In this document: positions 26,540 through 34,436 of the stretch, piece by piece | Layout of the letters: each line of letters starts with the position of its first letter | Numbering within the stretch: the first letter of the stretch is position 1 | DNA from: Luteitalea sp. | Lineage (GTDB): Bacteria; Acidobacteriota; Vicinamibacteria; Vicinamibacterales; Vicinamibacteraceae | NCBI GenBank assembly: GCA_009377495.1 | Contig: WHTZ01000052.1 | Coordinates: 1-44,676, forward strand | DNA: 44,676 nucleotides | Reading direction: 5' to 3' | Program-made: the position numbers and the translations under genes | The notes under the pieces: model-generated | The model's database searches: none | The model's input: only the letters and a program-made list of their open reading frames with translations | What the model was told of the DNA's origin: nothing

Positions 26540-26632
26540 GAGCCTTCCGTCCTCCTAGCTGTCTACGAAGTGCACGACGAGATGCAGGTGTTGCGAATCC
26601 TCCATGGCGGGCAGCAATGGCCGCTTCAGTAG
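26540..26632 (+). pseudogene. C-terminal remnant of a ParE/RelE-family toxin
   Basis: Translation in one frame gives TEPSVLLAVYEVHDEMQVLR followed by ILHGGQQWP and a stop at 26630, which matches the last strands of ParE-type toxins (consensus of the type YEVxD..VxVLRILHGxQxWP). No catalytic N-terminal part or antitoxin gene precedes it. The reverse strand at 26405-26530 reads RIAELIEAVGLPSVKEPHVR and then HIRG, which resembles a fragment of another RelE/HigB-like toxin, but I would not claim it. Confidence 0.45.
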
Positions 26633-26661
26633 CGACCAGGGGATGTCAGTTAATCGCTCTC

Positions 26662-27105
26662 TCAGATTGTCGCGGACACACGCTCCACAATAGCGGCGGC
26701 ACGGGCAAGGAGATCGAGTTCATCGAAAGCGAGTGCCTGAAGCGCAGAAGCGAGACGCTCAACTCTGCGCCGCCGGCCTTCCTGCAACAACTTCGCGCCG
26801 CGTGCTGTCGCTTCCAGCCTGACGGCGCGAGCATCCTCGGCATCAGCGCGGCGTCTCACCAAGCCCGCGGCCTCCAATCCGGCAACGACTTTCGTCATCG
26901 TTGGCGGCTTGACCTGCTCGACTCGTGCGAGTTCTGTCAGCCGCATGGGACCGGCGAACACGAGAACCGATAGAGCGGATAGCCGCGCTGGCCCCACCCC
27001 AGTACGCTCGTCCTCCTTCCGGACACCTCGCAGAAGGTGAATGGCCGCAGAGTGCAGGGCGTCGGCGACCGCGGTCCTCTGATTTGGGCTTGTGCGCGAC
27101 GCCAT
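26662..27105 (-). CDS. MarR-family transcriptional regulator
   Basis: 147 residues with the MarR winged helix: LSALSVLVFAGPMRLTELAR (helix 2 and turn), VKPPTMTKVVAGLEAAGLVR (recognition helix and wing) and DARAVRLEATARGAKLLQEG. It is divergent from the VOC gene with 56 bp between starts, and a 14-bp palindrome lies between them. A TATACT -10 element (27112-27117, minus strand) only 6 nt from the ATG suggests a leaderless message. It probably represses itself and the VOC gene in response to a small phenolic or electrophilic ligand; the ligand is unknown. Confidence 0.88.
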   Translation of the reverse strand: MASRTSPNQRTAVADALHSAAIHLLRGVRKEDERTGVGPARLSALSVLVFAGPMRLTELARVEQVKPPTMTKVVAGLEAAGLVRRRADAEDARAVRLEATARGAKLLQEGRRRRVERLASALQALAFDELDLLARAAAIVERVSATI

Positions 27106-27111
27106 TTCGGC

Positions 27112-27137
27112 AGTATAACTTATTTAGCCTAGGCTAA
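27112..27137. promoter_or_regulatory. MarR operator and divergent promoter region
   Basis: TTAGCCT-AGGCTAA (27124-27137) is a perfect 14-bp palindrome between the divergent MarR and VOC genes. On the minus strand it lies just upstream of TATACT (27112-27117), so binding should block the MarR promoter. Confidence 0.6.
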
Positions 27138-27161
27138 CTATTAACCGGGCCGGAGGATACT

Positions 27162-27545
27162 ATGACACCTGCAATTGGACTCTCGCGCATTCATCAGATA
27201 TCAATGCGTACGCACGACGTCGAGCGCGCGGTGCGCTTCTATCGTGACACTCTCGGCCTGCCCTTCCTCTTTGCGGCTCCGCCCCGCCTGGCCTTCTTCG
27301 ACTGCAGTGGCGTACGGCTAATGCTGTCCACTCCGGAGCCAGGGTTCGATCACCCGGGCTCTATCCTCTACTTCGGCGTGGAAGACATCCGACGCATGCA
27401 CGACATACTGAGATCACGCGGGGTCGCGTTCCGAACGGAACCGCACAAGATCGCCACGCTGGCCGATCGAGAAGTATGGCTGGCGGACTTTGAGGACACC
27501 GAGGGTAACACGCTGGCGCTGATGTCCGAACCGAAACTGCCGTGA
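27162..27545 (+). CDS. VOC (glyoxalase/bleomycin-resistance) family protein
   Basis: 127 residues with the two-module vicinal-oxygen-chelate layout: LSRIHQISMRTHDVERAVRF (first strand, His11 a likely metal ligand), YRDTLGLPFLF, then GSILYFGVEDIRRMHDILRSRG and the closing DFEDTEGNTLALMSEP. The final ligand position usually occupied by Glu is Ala, so the metal site may be incomplete. GGAGG lies 5 nt upstream of the ATG. As partner of a divergent MarR gene it may act in detoxification or dioxygenase chemistry; substrate unknown. Confidence 0.85.
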   Translation: MTPAIGLSRIHQISMRTHDVERAVRFYRDTLGLPFLFAAPPRLAFFDCSGVRLMLSTPEPGFDHPGSILYFGVEDIRRMHDILRSRGVAFRTEPHKIATLADREVWLADFEDTEGNTLALMSEPKLP

Positions 27546-27672
27546 TCATTCGCTGACGACCTAACATTCTGCCCTGGCGCTCGATGACAATCGGATCGAA
27601 TAGTCGCCTCTTCGCGACCAGTCACCATTGTCGCAACCGACGCGCAGGCCTGCGCTTGAATCTCGGCGCGGG

Positions 27673-30327
27673 TCAGTAACCTTCCTGCATCGCGATTCTT
27701 GGCGCCACGCGCGAGGCGCGCCGTGCAGGCAGCCACGCGGCGAGCAGGCCCGTGATCGTGAGCAGCACCGCCGCGGCCAGAAGGATTCGAGGGTCGGACG
27801 GACTGATCTCGAACACGAGAGACGACAGGCCGCGTCCGAGCACCATGGCACCCGCGATGCCAACGACGAGACCGATGGCCAGCACGAGGGCAGCCTGCCG
27901 CAACACAAGCACGCGCACCTGAGCGGCGGTCGCGCCGAGCGCCATCCGGATCCCGATCTCCTGCGTCCGCTGGCGGACCGTGTAGGCGAGCACACCGTAG
28001 AGACCGAGGGCCGCGAGCCCCAGCGCTACGGCTGCGAAGGCGCCCATCAGCACGAGCGCGAACCGCTCGCGGCTGACTCCCCGCCCAACGATCTCCGTCA
28101 TCGGCGCCGCACGGTGCACCACCAGTTCCGGATCCAGGGCGGCGACCTCGGCCCGCACCGACGCGAGGATGCGCTCCGGCAGAACGTCCGTGGCGACCAC
28201 CTGCGTGAGCGTCCAGTTCGCGTTCATGTCGTCGGCATTCTGGCGGTGCGCGCGATACACGGTCGCTCCGGGTGCGCCGTGCGCGTCGAGTGCCACATCG
28301 CCCACCACGCCGATGATGGAGTTCTCCTGGGAAAATATCGCGATCTGCTGCCCGACCACGTTGTCAAGAGACATGCCCGGAAAGGCTTGTCGGGCGAAGT
28401 CGGCACTGACCACCGCGCGAGGCGGTGCGTTGGTACTGTCCTCAGCGCCGAACGTTCGGCCTGCCAACACCGGGATGTCGAGCGCCGCAAAGAAATCGCC
28501 GCTGACCGTGCGCTGTTCAGCCTGCTGATCGGTACCACCCGTGCGGATCTTTGGCACGGTCCCGGCGAGCGGCCCACCGTCGACGCGGACGGGCCACGCG
28601 TGACGGGTCCCCGTGGCCGGGAGATGGTGTGTCCCCCCTGCCCGTGTTACACCGGGGATACGCTCCAGCCGGCGGGCAAACTCCTCGTAAAAGGCGGCGC
28701 GACGTTTCGCATCATAGCGGGCACTTGGGAGGCTCAGGTCGAAGGTGAGCACGCGCTCGATGCGAAATCCCAGGTCCATCCGCTGCAGGCCGTGGAAGCT
28801 GACCATCAGCAACGCGGCCGCCGACAAGAGGGTGAGGGCGAGGGCAAGTTGCGCGGCGGCCAGTGCGCTGCGCAGCCGCGCATGCCTCCGCGTGCTGGTG
28901 GCCGAGCGCGAGTGCGCGCCGAGCGCCCGGCTCGGATCGATGCGGGCGAACCGTATCGCGGCCATCACGCCAACCCCAACAGCCGACCCCAGTGTGACCA
29001 GCGTGGCGAACGCCAGCACCATCGGGTCGAACCCGACTTCGGCGAGGCGCGGGATCGCGTCGTGGCCGAGCGTGCGCAGCGTGTGGACGCCCCAGGCGCT
29101 CAGCGCGAGCCCGAGCAACCCACCGGCGGCAGCCAGTAGCAGGCTCTCGAGCAAGAGCTGTCGGGCAATCCGAGCACCGCCGGAGCCGAGCGCGACGCGG
29201 ATTGCGAGCTCGCGGGTACGACCCGTCGCGCGCACGAGAAAGAGGTTGGCCACGTTCGCGCAGGCCACGAGCAGCACGAGGCCGACGGCGATGAGCAGCA
29301 CGTGCAGCGTGCCGCGAGAAGGCGCCACGAGGTCTTCCTTCAGCGGGCGCACGACCAGGGTGCTCGCGCGCACGCCGGGCCACTGCTCCGCCAACGACTG
29401 GGTGAGGGCCGCGATCTCGGCCCGTGCCTGCTCGAGACTGACACCGTTCCGCAGCCGGCCGACCGCGTCCAAGGTGTAATTCTCCTCACTCGTGTTTCCG
29501 GCCAAGTTATAGGGGAGCCAGGCGTCCACCTGGCCTACAATCGGGTCTTCGAACCCGTGGGGCGCGATGCCCACCACCACATACGGCTCAGCGCTCAAGT
29601 GGACGGTCGCACCGATGATAGAGGGATTGCCGTCAAAGCGAGTCCGCCACAGCGCGTCACTCAGAATCATGCGCGGCGCGCCAACCTCGTCGGCACGCTC
29701 GAATCCCCGCCCGCGTAGCGGGCCCGAGCGGAGCGTACGAAAGTAGCCACTCGTCACCTGCAACACACGGAGCCGCTGCGCCTGCCCATGCGCGATCAGG
29801 TCACCGCCGTTCCGCTCGTTGAATGCGGCGACATCTTCGAACGAGGTCGCCTGATCCCGAATCTCTTTGAAGTGTGGAGCGGTCACGTCCGTCCGAGAGG
29901 AGGCAACGTCGGGCTCCTCCTGATAGAAGCGAACGAGTTGTCCCGACGCCTCATAGGGGAGTGGCGCGAGTAGGACGGCCTCGACCACACTGAACACGGC
30001 GGTGGTCCCGCCAATCCCCAGCGCCAGCGTCGCGACGACAACCGCGACGAACCCCGGACTGCGTCGAAGCTGTCGAAACGCGTACCGGAGATCTTGCACG
30101 AACTGCTCGACGCCCGCCCAACCCCAGGCCGCTCTCGTGTCCTCGGTGACACGTGCCACGTTCCCGAAGTCACGCCACGCGGCCTGCCGTGCGGTGTCGG
30201 GTGGGTCGCCCGCTTCGATGCGCTCCTGCGCGTCCATGGCCACGTGGGCCGTCAGTTCGTCTTGAAGATCTTGCTCCCGCTGCCTCCAACGGAGCAGCGT
30301 TTTCACGCGGCGAAACAGTCGTTTCAT
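27673..30327 (-). CDS. ADOP-family ABC permease, copy 2
   Basis: 884 residues. Prefix domain (MKRLFRRVKTLLRWRQREQD, then LQDELTAHVAMDAQERIEAG), first helix SPGFVAVVVATLALGIGGTTAVF split over FSVVEAVLLAPLPY, central block ACANVANLFLVRATGRTREL followed by AIRVALGSGGARIARQLLLE, and the second unit LGLYGVLAYTVRQRTQEIGI and RMALGATAAQ. The C-terminus AWLPARRASRVAPRIAMQEGY (split) is the standard ending. It follows its PadR gene by 7 bp. There is no ATPase gene beside it. The 3' end faces the VOC gene. Confidence 0.94.
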   Translation of the reverse strand: MKRLFRRVKTLLRWRQREQDLQDELTAHVAMDAQERIEAGDPPDTARQAAWRDFGNVARVTEDTRAAWGWAGVEQFVQDLRYAFRQLRRSPGFVAVVVATLALGIGGTTAVFSVVEAVLLAPLPYEASGQLVRFYQEEPDVASSRTDVTAPHFKEIRDQATSFEDVAAFNERNGGDLIAHGQAQRLRVLQVTSGYFRTLRSGPLRGRGFERADEVGAPRMILSDALWRTRFDGNPSIIGATVHLSAEPYVVVGIAPHGFEDPIVGQVDAWLPYNLAGNTSEENYTLDAVGRLRNGVSLEQARAEIAALTQSLAEQWPGVRASTLVVRPLKEDLVAPSRGTLHVLLIAVGLVLLVACANVANLFLVRATGRTRELAIRVALGSGGARIARQLLLESLLLAAAGGLLGLALSAWGVHTLRTLGHDAIPRLAEVGFDPMVLAFATLVTLGSAVGVGVMAAIRFARIDPSRALGAHSRSATSTRRHARLRSALAAAQLALALTLLSAAALLMVSFHGLQRMDLGFRIERVLTFDLSLPSARYDAKRRAAFYEEFARRLERIPGVTRAGGTHHLPATGTRHAWPVRVDGGPLAGTVPKIRTGGTDQQAEQRTVSGDFFAALDIPVLAGRTFGAEDSTNAPPRAVVSADFARQAFPGMSLDNVVGQQIAIFSQENSIIGVVGDVALDAHGAPGATVYRAHRQNADDMNANWTLTQVVATDVLPERILASVRAEVAALDPELVVHRAAPMTEIVGRGVSRERFALVLMGAFAAVALGLAALGLYGVLAYTVRQRTQEIGIRMALGATAAQVRVLVLRQAALVLAIGLVVGIAGAMVLGRGLSSLVFEISPSDPRILLAAAVLLTITGLLAAWLPARRASRVAPRIAMQEGY

Positions 30328-30334
30328 GACGTGC

Positions 30335-30685
30335 CTACCTTCCGGTCGGCTGCATCACCAGGCCGATGGCCTTGACGAATCGCTCCCATTTGCCTTGCTC
30401 GGCTGTCAGTTGTTTCTTGCCCGATTGGGTGAGCCGGTAGTACTTGGCGCGCTGGCCTTTCTCGGACACCTTCCACGCCGATTTCAGCCAACCCTGCTGT
30501 TCCAGCCGATGGAGCGCTGGATAGAGTGATCCGGCCTCGACTCTCAGAAGCTCTTCGGATTTCTGGCGAATCCCTTGCGCGATTCGCAGCCCGTGCTGCG
30601 GGCCCCATTGCAGCGTCTGCAGGATGAGCATGTCGAGCGTCCCCTGCAGAACATCCATGCGATCCTGCCGCTGTTTGAGTGCCAT
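30335..30685 (-). CDS. PadR-family transcriptional regulator paired with ADOP copy 2
   Basis: 116 residues: VLQGTLDMLILQTLQWGPQH, EAGSLYPALHRLEQQGWLKS, KGQRAKYYRLTQSGKKQL. The same subfamily as copy 1, with close matches in the recognition-helix region, and first gene of a two-gene operon with ADOP copy 2. No ribosome site precedes the ATG; the sequence just upstream is part of an inverted repeat (30686-30735), so leaderless autoregulated expression is likely here too. Confidence 0.92.
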   Translation of the reverse strand: MALKQRQDRMDVLQGTLDMLILQTLQWGPQHGLRIAQGIRQKSEELLRVEAGSLYPALHRLEQQGWLKSAWKVSEKGQRAKYYRLTQSGKKQLTAEQGKWERFVKAIGLVMQPTGR

Positions 30686-30735
30686 GATATAGGCACTCTA
30701 TAGCTTTTGTTAAAGAATGTCGAGTGCTCTATATC
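30686..30735 (-). promoter_or_regulatory. inverted-repeat operator of PadR copy 2
   Basis: GATATAGGCACTC (30686-30698) begins directly after the PadR start codon on the plus strand; its near-complement GAGTGCTCTATATC (30722-30735) lies 23 bp away, with one extra base. On the minus strand TCGACA-N17-TAGAGT between the arms could be the promoter. Confidence 0.5.
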
Positions 30736-30836
30736 AGAGGGCGATTCAGGATAGAGATGGCCGGGTCAAAGAGGGGAAAATTGCCACAGCTTGATTCGGG
30801 AACGTGACCAGAGGAAGATGGAGGTAGAGAGAAGCG

Positions 30837-31151
30837 ATGAGCGGTGCCTACATCAAACAGCGCGACGGCGCATACATGGTCGCGGGAAGCCGTGTGTCCC
30901 TCGACTCGATCGTGTACTCGTTTGTGTCCGGCCAGTCGGCCGAGACGATTGCGCAGGCATTCCCGGTCCTGAGCCTAGAGCAGGTTTACGGTGCCATCAC
31001 ATACTATCTCGCGCATCGCGATGAAGTTGATCAATATCTCGAGGTACGACAGCAAGACTTCGACGCCAAACGGCGTCTCGCGCGCGATGCCGACCCGATG
31101 TTCTATCAGAAGCTGATGGACGCCAAGAAACAGACTCCGCTCGCCCGCTGA
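30837..31151 (+). CDS. DUF433-domain protein (probable antitoxin)
   Basis: 104 residues. GAYMVAGSRVSLDSIVYSFV, QSAETIAQAFPVLSLEQVYG and AITYYLAHRDEVDQYL are the DUF433 helix-turn-helix pattern. These proteins are commonly the antitoxin partner of DUF5615 (PIN-like) toxins. A GGAGGTAGAGAG purine stretch precedes the ATG. The stop overlaps the next start (TGATG), and the downstream frame begins like a DUF5615 protein but is truncated. So this is half of a toxin-antitoxin pair with a broken partner. Confidence 0.85.
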   Translation: MSGAYIKQRDGAYMVAGSRVSLDSIVYSFVSGQSAETIAQAFPVLSLEQVYGAITYYLAHRDEVDQYLEVRQQDFDAKRRLARDADPMFYQKLMDAKKQTPLAR

Positions 31152-31267
31152 TGCCACTCCGTTTTCAGGCGGACGCCGACCTCAATCAGATCATCGTCGC
31201 TGCCGTCGTCATCCCTGAGTTCGACTCGAGTCGTCTATCTGCCGATTTGATGTCTAAACCAAGGTAG
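31151..31267 (+). pseudogene. truncated DUF5615-like (PIN-type) toxin
   Basis: 38 residues starting MPLRFQADADLNQIIVAAVV, equivalent to the MxLRFLADENLDQRIVxALxxR opening of DUF5615 toxins, with the second acidic residue of the metal site (ADAD) kept. After about 20 residues the match is lost and a stop follows; a full member has roughly 110-120 residues. Its start overlaps the DUF433 stop. It is probably inactive, leaving the antitoxin orphaned. Confidence 0.6.
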
Positions 31268-31321
31268 TCGCTCGTGCACCAACGTCGCCTGCTTCGTCGC
31301 GTGCGAGTAGCTAGGAGTGCA

Positions 31322-33247
31322 ATGAAGAGCCTGACGGCCACGTTCCTGTTCGTCCTTTTGACGACGCTCGGTCTGCGGGCGGAAAACGCTGTGCGGGCGG
31401 GAGCGTTGGTGGTGGAGCCGCCGACGCTGATCTGCTTGGGTTTCGAGTGGGAGATTGCGGGCGATGACAATCGGAACGCAACCGTCGAGGTGGGCTATCG
31501 ACCGGCAGGGGAGAGCACGTGGAAGGAAGGGCTGCCGCTGCTGCGGATGGGAGGCGAGAGAATCTTCCGCGCTCCGTACACGGTACCGGACCGGTTCGCC
31601 GGCAGCATCCTGGACCTCGAGCCCGACACGGAGTACGAGGTACGGCTGACCATGAACGATCCGGACGGCCTGACCGGGCAAGCCGTTCAGACCACCAAGG
31701 TGCGTACGCGTGGGGAGCCCAAAGCAGCCTCCGGTGGGCGAGTACTGCACGTCTACCCGCCCGACTGGAGCGAGCCCAAGCAGGAACCGAGCTTCACCGG
31801 GCTGATGGCGGCCTACGCCGAAGCCGGGACGGGGGACTGGAACGTGGTGTTTCAGCGCAAAGTTGGTCCCGGAGACATCATCTTGGTGCACGCAGGCCTG
31901 TACAAAGGCGACCGGACCAACTACGTGGACCCGTTGAGCACCACGTTCGACGGTGCGTATCTACTCACCGCGAGGGGCACACCAGACAAGCCGATCGTCA
32001 TTCGGGCGGCCGGCGACGGCGAGGTGATCTTCGATGGTGACGGCGCCTTCCGGCTGTTCGACGTGATGGCGGCCGATTACCATATTTTCGAAGGCCTCAC
32101 CATCCGCAATACCGAGGTCGCTTTTTGGGCTGGGGTGAAAGACGTGGCGGGCTCCAAGGGGCTAACGGTTCGCAACTGCCGGATTGAGAACGTGGGCGTC
32201 GGGATCACGACCCAATATGCCGGATCGAAGGATTTCTACATCGCCGACAACGTCTTCCTCGGCCGCGATGACCGAACGCGTGTGCTCGGCTGGGCGAATC
32301 CCGGAATCTACGGCGCCCACCCGCTGAACAGCTACTACGCCGTGAAGGTCTATGGATCCGGGCACGTCATCGCACACAACGCCGTGGCTTTCTTTCATGA
32401 CGGGATTAGCGTGTGCACCCACGGCGTTCCCGAACCGGAACAGGAGCTGAAGGCCGTAGCCATTGACATCTACAACAACGACATCCACGTCACCGGCGAC
32501 GATTTCATCGAAGCCGATGGTGGGGTGCACAACATCCGCGTCATGAGGAACCGAGGAGTGAACGCGGCGCACACCGGATTGAGCGCGCAACCCATTTTCG
32601 GCGGCCCAGCGTACTACATTCGCAACATCGTCTATAACACGCCCGTCGCCCTCAAGTTCAACAATCCGGCCGGCGTGATCGTGTATCACAACACGATCAT
32701 CGCAGAGAACCGCACCGCACAGCGCGTCTCGAACGCGCACTTCCGAAACAACTTGTTTCTAGGGACGGATGCGCCCGGCAGAGCCATATCGGTGCTCGGC
32801 GGTCCCACGGCCTATTCGAGCTACGACTACAACGGGTACCGACCGAACCGCGGTGCCGCGGTTCAATATGTGTGGCTCGGTCCGAGACCGGGACTGCAGG
32901 TCGACTACGACAGTCCGCCCGATCAGGGGCGACGCTTCAGGACACTTGCGGAGCTGGCAGCGGCCACGGGCCAAGAGACCCACGGCATCGAGCTGGACTA
33001 CGACATCTTCGAGAGCTTGCGTCCGCCGGTCCCGCCTGATTCGTCCAAGCCGGGCACGGTCTATCACGTCGTAGACTTGAACTTCAGCCTAAAGGCCAGC
33101 GGCAAAGCCGTGGACGCTGGAGTGCGCCTGCCGAACGTGAACGATCAGTTCGCAGGAACGGCGCCGGACCTTGGAGCATACGAGGTGGGCCAGACCGCCC
33201 CGGTCTACGGACCGCGCTGGCTCGAGGAGCCGCCGTTCTATCGATAG
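31322..33247 (+). CDS. exported right-handed beta-helix repeat protein
   Basis: 641 residues from ATG at 31322 (AGGAG about 5 nt upstream), starting with a signal peptide MKSLTATFLFVLLTTLGLRA. Residues about 30-135 form a fibronectin-like beta domain (DLEPDTEYEVRLTMNDPDGL). The rest is a parallel beta-helix of the pectate-lyase-like type: YHIFEGLTIRNTEVAFWAGV, LTVRNCRIENVGVGITTQYA, AIDIYNNDIHVTGDDFIEAD, VIVYHNTIIAENRTAQRVSN. The C-terminus NVNDQFAGTAPDLGAYEVGQ is a frequent ending in such proteins. Probably a polysaccharide lyase or hydrolase acting outside the cell; the substrate is unknown. The longer frame before this ATG has no support. Confidence 0.85.
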   Translation: MKSLTATFLFVLLTTLGLRAENAVRAGALVVEPPTLICLGFEWEIAGDDNRNATVEVGYRPAGESTWKEGLPLLRMGGERIFRAPYTVPDRFAGSILDLEPDTEYEVRLTMNDPDGLTGQAVQTTKVRTRGEPKAASGGRVLHVYPPDWSEPKQEPSFTGLMAAYAEAGTGDWNVVFQRKVGPGDIILVHAGLYKGDRTNYVDPLSTTFDGAYLLTARGTPDKPIVIRAAGDGEVIFDGDGAFRLFDVMAADYHIFEGLTIRNTEVAFWAGVKDVAGSKGLTVRNCRIENVGVGITTQYAGSKDFYIADNVFLGRDDRTRVLGWANPGIYGAHPLNSYYAVKVYGSGHVIAHNAVAFFHDGISVCTHGVPEPEQELKAVAIDIYNNDIHVTGDDFIEADGGVHNIRVMRNRGVNAAHTGLSAQPIFGGPAYYIRNIVYNTPVALKFNNPAGVIVYHNTIIAENRTAQRVSNAHFRNNLFLGTDAPGRAISVLGGPTAYSSYDYNGYRPNRGAAVQYVWLGPRPGLQVDYDSPPDQGRRFRTLAELAAATGQETHGIELDYDIFESLRPPVPPDSSKPGTVYHVVDLNFSLKASGKAVDAGVRLPNVNDQFAGTAPDLGAYEVGQTAPVYGPRWLEEPPFYR

Positions 33248-33254
33248 CGTCAAG

Positions 33255-33319
33255 GGGTAAAGACAGCCTAAGACAGCCCTTGGACCTCGCACCTTGCCCC
33301 TCGCACCTGTCTTTAGCCC
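33255..33319. terminator. bidirectional terminator-like inverted repeat between convergent genes
   Basis: GGGTAAAGACAG (33255-33266) pairs with CTGTCTTTAGCCC (33307-33319) with one extra base. Between them is the decamer CCTCGCACCT twice (33284-33293 and 33299-33308). It fills the space between two convergent stop codons almost exactly. The AAGACAG arm resembles that at 7335-7341, so it may be a repeat family reused as a terminator. Confidence 0.55.
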
Positions 33320-34347
33320 TACCGCGCGGGCGGGGCGCTGGTGAGCCATACGAAGGCTTCGCGTACCCGCTCGGCCTGCAGCGCGTTCATCAGGAGGAAG
33401 CGATCGCGCCCATGTCCCTTCGGATCCTTCACGAAGCGGGTGAACGCATCGTCGGCGACGTCGACACGTCCGGTCGCTGAGAGCGTGAAGTAGCTCGCGT
33501 CCGGACGGACGGCCGCGAGCACCGCGGTCAGGTCCCACGTCGGCCGGTCGTGCGGCGGTGGCTCGTACAGGTAGTACGCCTCCTTGATCGGATGGTGCGG
33601 CACGTAATTGAAGTCCCGCTCGATGCTCGCGTGCGGGTACGCGGCCGCCACGCCGATCTCGAATCCGCTCCAGACGATCGGCGTCGGCCAGTCGTTCACG
33701 AGCTGCTGCGCGGCGCGGATGTCCTGCACGACGTTGTATTCGAGAAAGTGATTGTTCTGCTCGATGGTCTGGAAGGCGCCGGCCATCACGCTCAGGTGCG
33801 TGACCTTCTTCCGGATCAATTCGCGTCCGGAGAGCGGCGATATCGCATCAGCCGGAGACGTGAGAAGCCGCACGTAGTTCGTGAAGAACCCGACCTGCAC
33901 CAGCGTGACAGACGTGTCCGGCTGCGCCGCGAGCGTGCGCCGCAAGAGAGCGACCGCGTCCGGTGCGTCGGCGCCGCTCCGCAGGTCGTGCGGATGACGC
34001 GCGCCATCGTCCACCAGCCCGAGGTAGCGCCCCTGCTCGCGCGTCACGCCGTTGCGCACCACGCCGATGGGGATGTCGCCGCGCCCGTAGAACGTATTCA
34101 CCGCGTCGACGAACGCCGCCGCTTTCGGATGATCCTTGGTGACCGTGACGGCGAGCAGCCGGCAGACCCCGCGCGTTTCCAGCGCGTGAATCATGCCGAG
34201 CGCCATCGCGTCATCCACATCGTTGCCCATGTCGGTGTCGAAGACGAGGCGCACCGGCTCTGGCTCGACCGATCGCGCCGGACGCGATCCAGCCAGGACG
34301 ATGAGCGCCAGCGCCAGGAGGAACGATGGACGAAAACGTGGTGTCAT
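33319..34347 (-). CDS. exported nucleoside hydrolase-like protein
   Basis: 342 residues with a signal peptide (MTPRFRPSFLLALALIVLAG). The calcium and ribose-binding motif DTDMGNDVDDAMAL (about residues 37-50) is the hallmark of inosine-uridine-preferring nucleoside hydrolases, and the second Asp cluster and NFVPHHP-like C-terminal His are represented by NYVPHHPIKEAYY. It would cleave N-ribosyl bonds in the periplasm to salvage bases. Its stop nearly coincides with the inverted repeat shared with the beta-helix gene. The 342-residue length fits exported members with a C-terminal extension. Confidence 0.85.
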   Translation of the reverse strand: MTPRFRPSFLLALALIVLAGSRPARSVEPEPVRLVFDTDMGNDVDDAMALGMIHALETRGVCRLLAVTVTKDHPKAAAFVDAVNTFYGRGDIPIGVVRNGVTREQGRYLGLVDDGARHPHDLRSGADAPDAVALLRRTLAAQPDTSVTLVQVGFFTNYVRLLTSPADAISPLSGRELIRKKVTHLSVMAGAFQTIEQNNHFLEYNVVQDIRAAQQLVNDWPTPIVWSGFEIGVAAAYPHASIERDFNYVPHHPIKEAYYLYEPPPHDRPTWDLTAVLAAVRPDASYFTLSATGRVDVADDAFTRFVKDPKGHGRDRFLLMNALQAERVREAFVWLTSAPPAR

Positions 34348-34436
34348 GAGATTCCGGCCCCATCATAGGCGCATCGGAGCACCATCGAGGATCCAGAAAC
34401 ACGAAGGCCACGTCGCCGGGAAGGGCGCGGGAGCTG

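Noticed and set aside
26416..26973. Plus-strand frame starting next to furA
   Set aside because: Mostly antisense to the MarR gene, and its start region is only the spacer upstream of furA; only the ParE-like C-terminus in another frame is supported.
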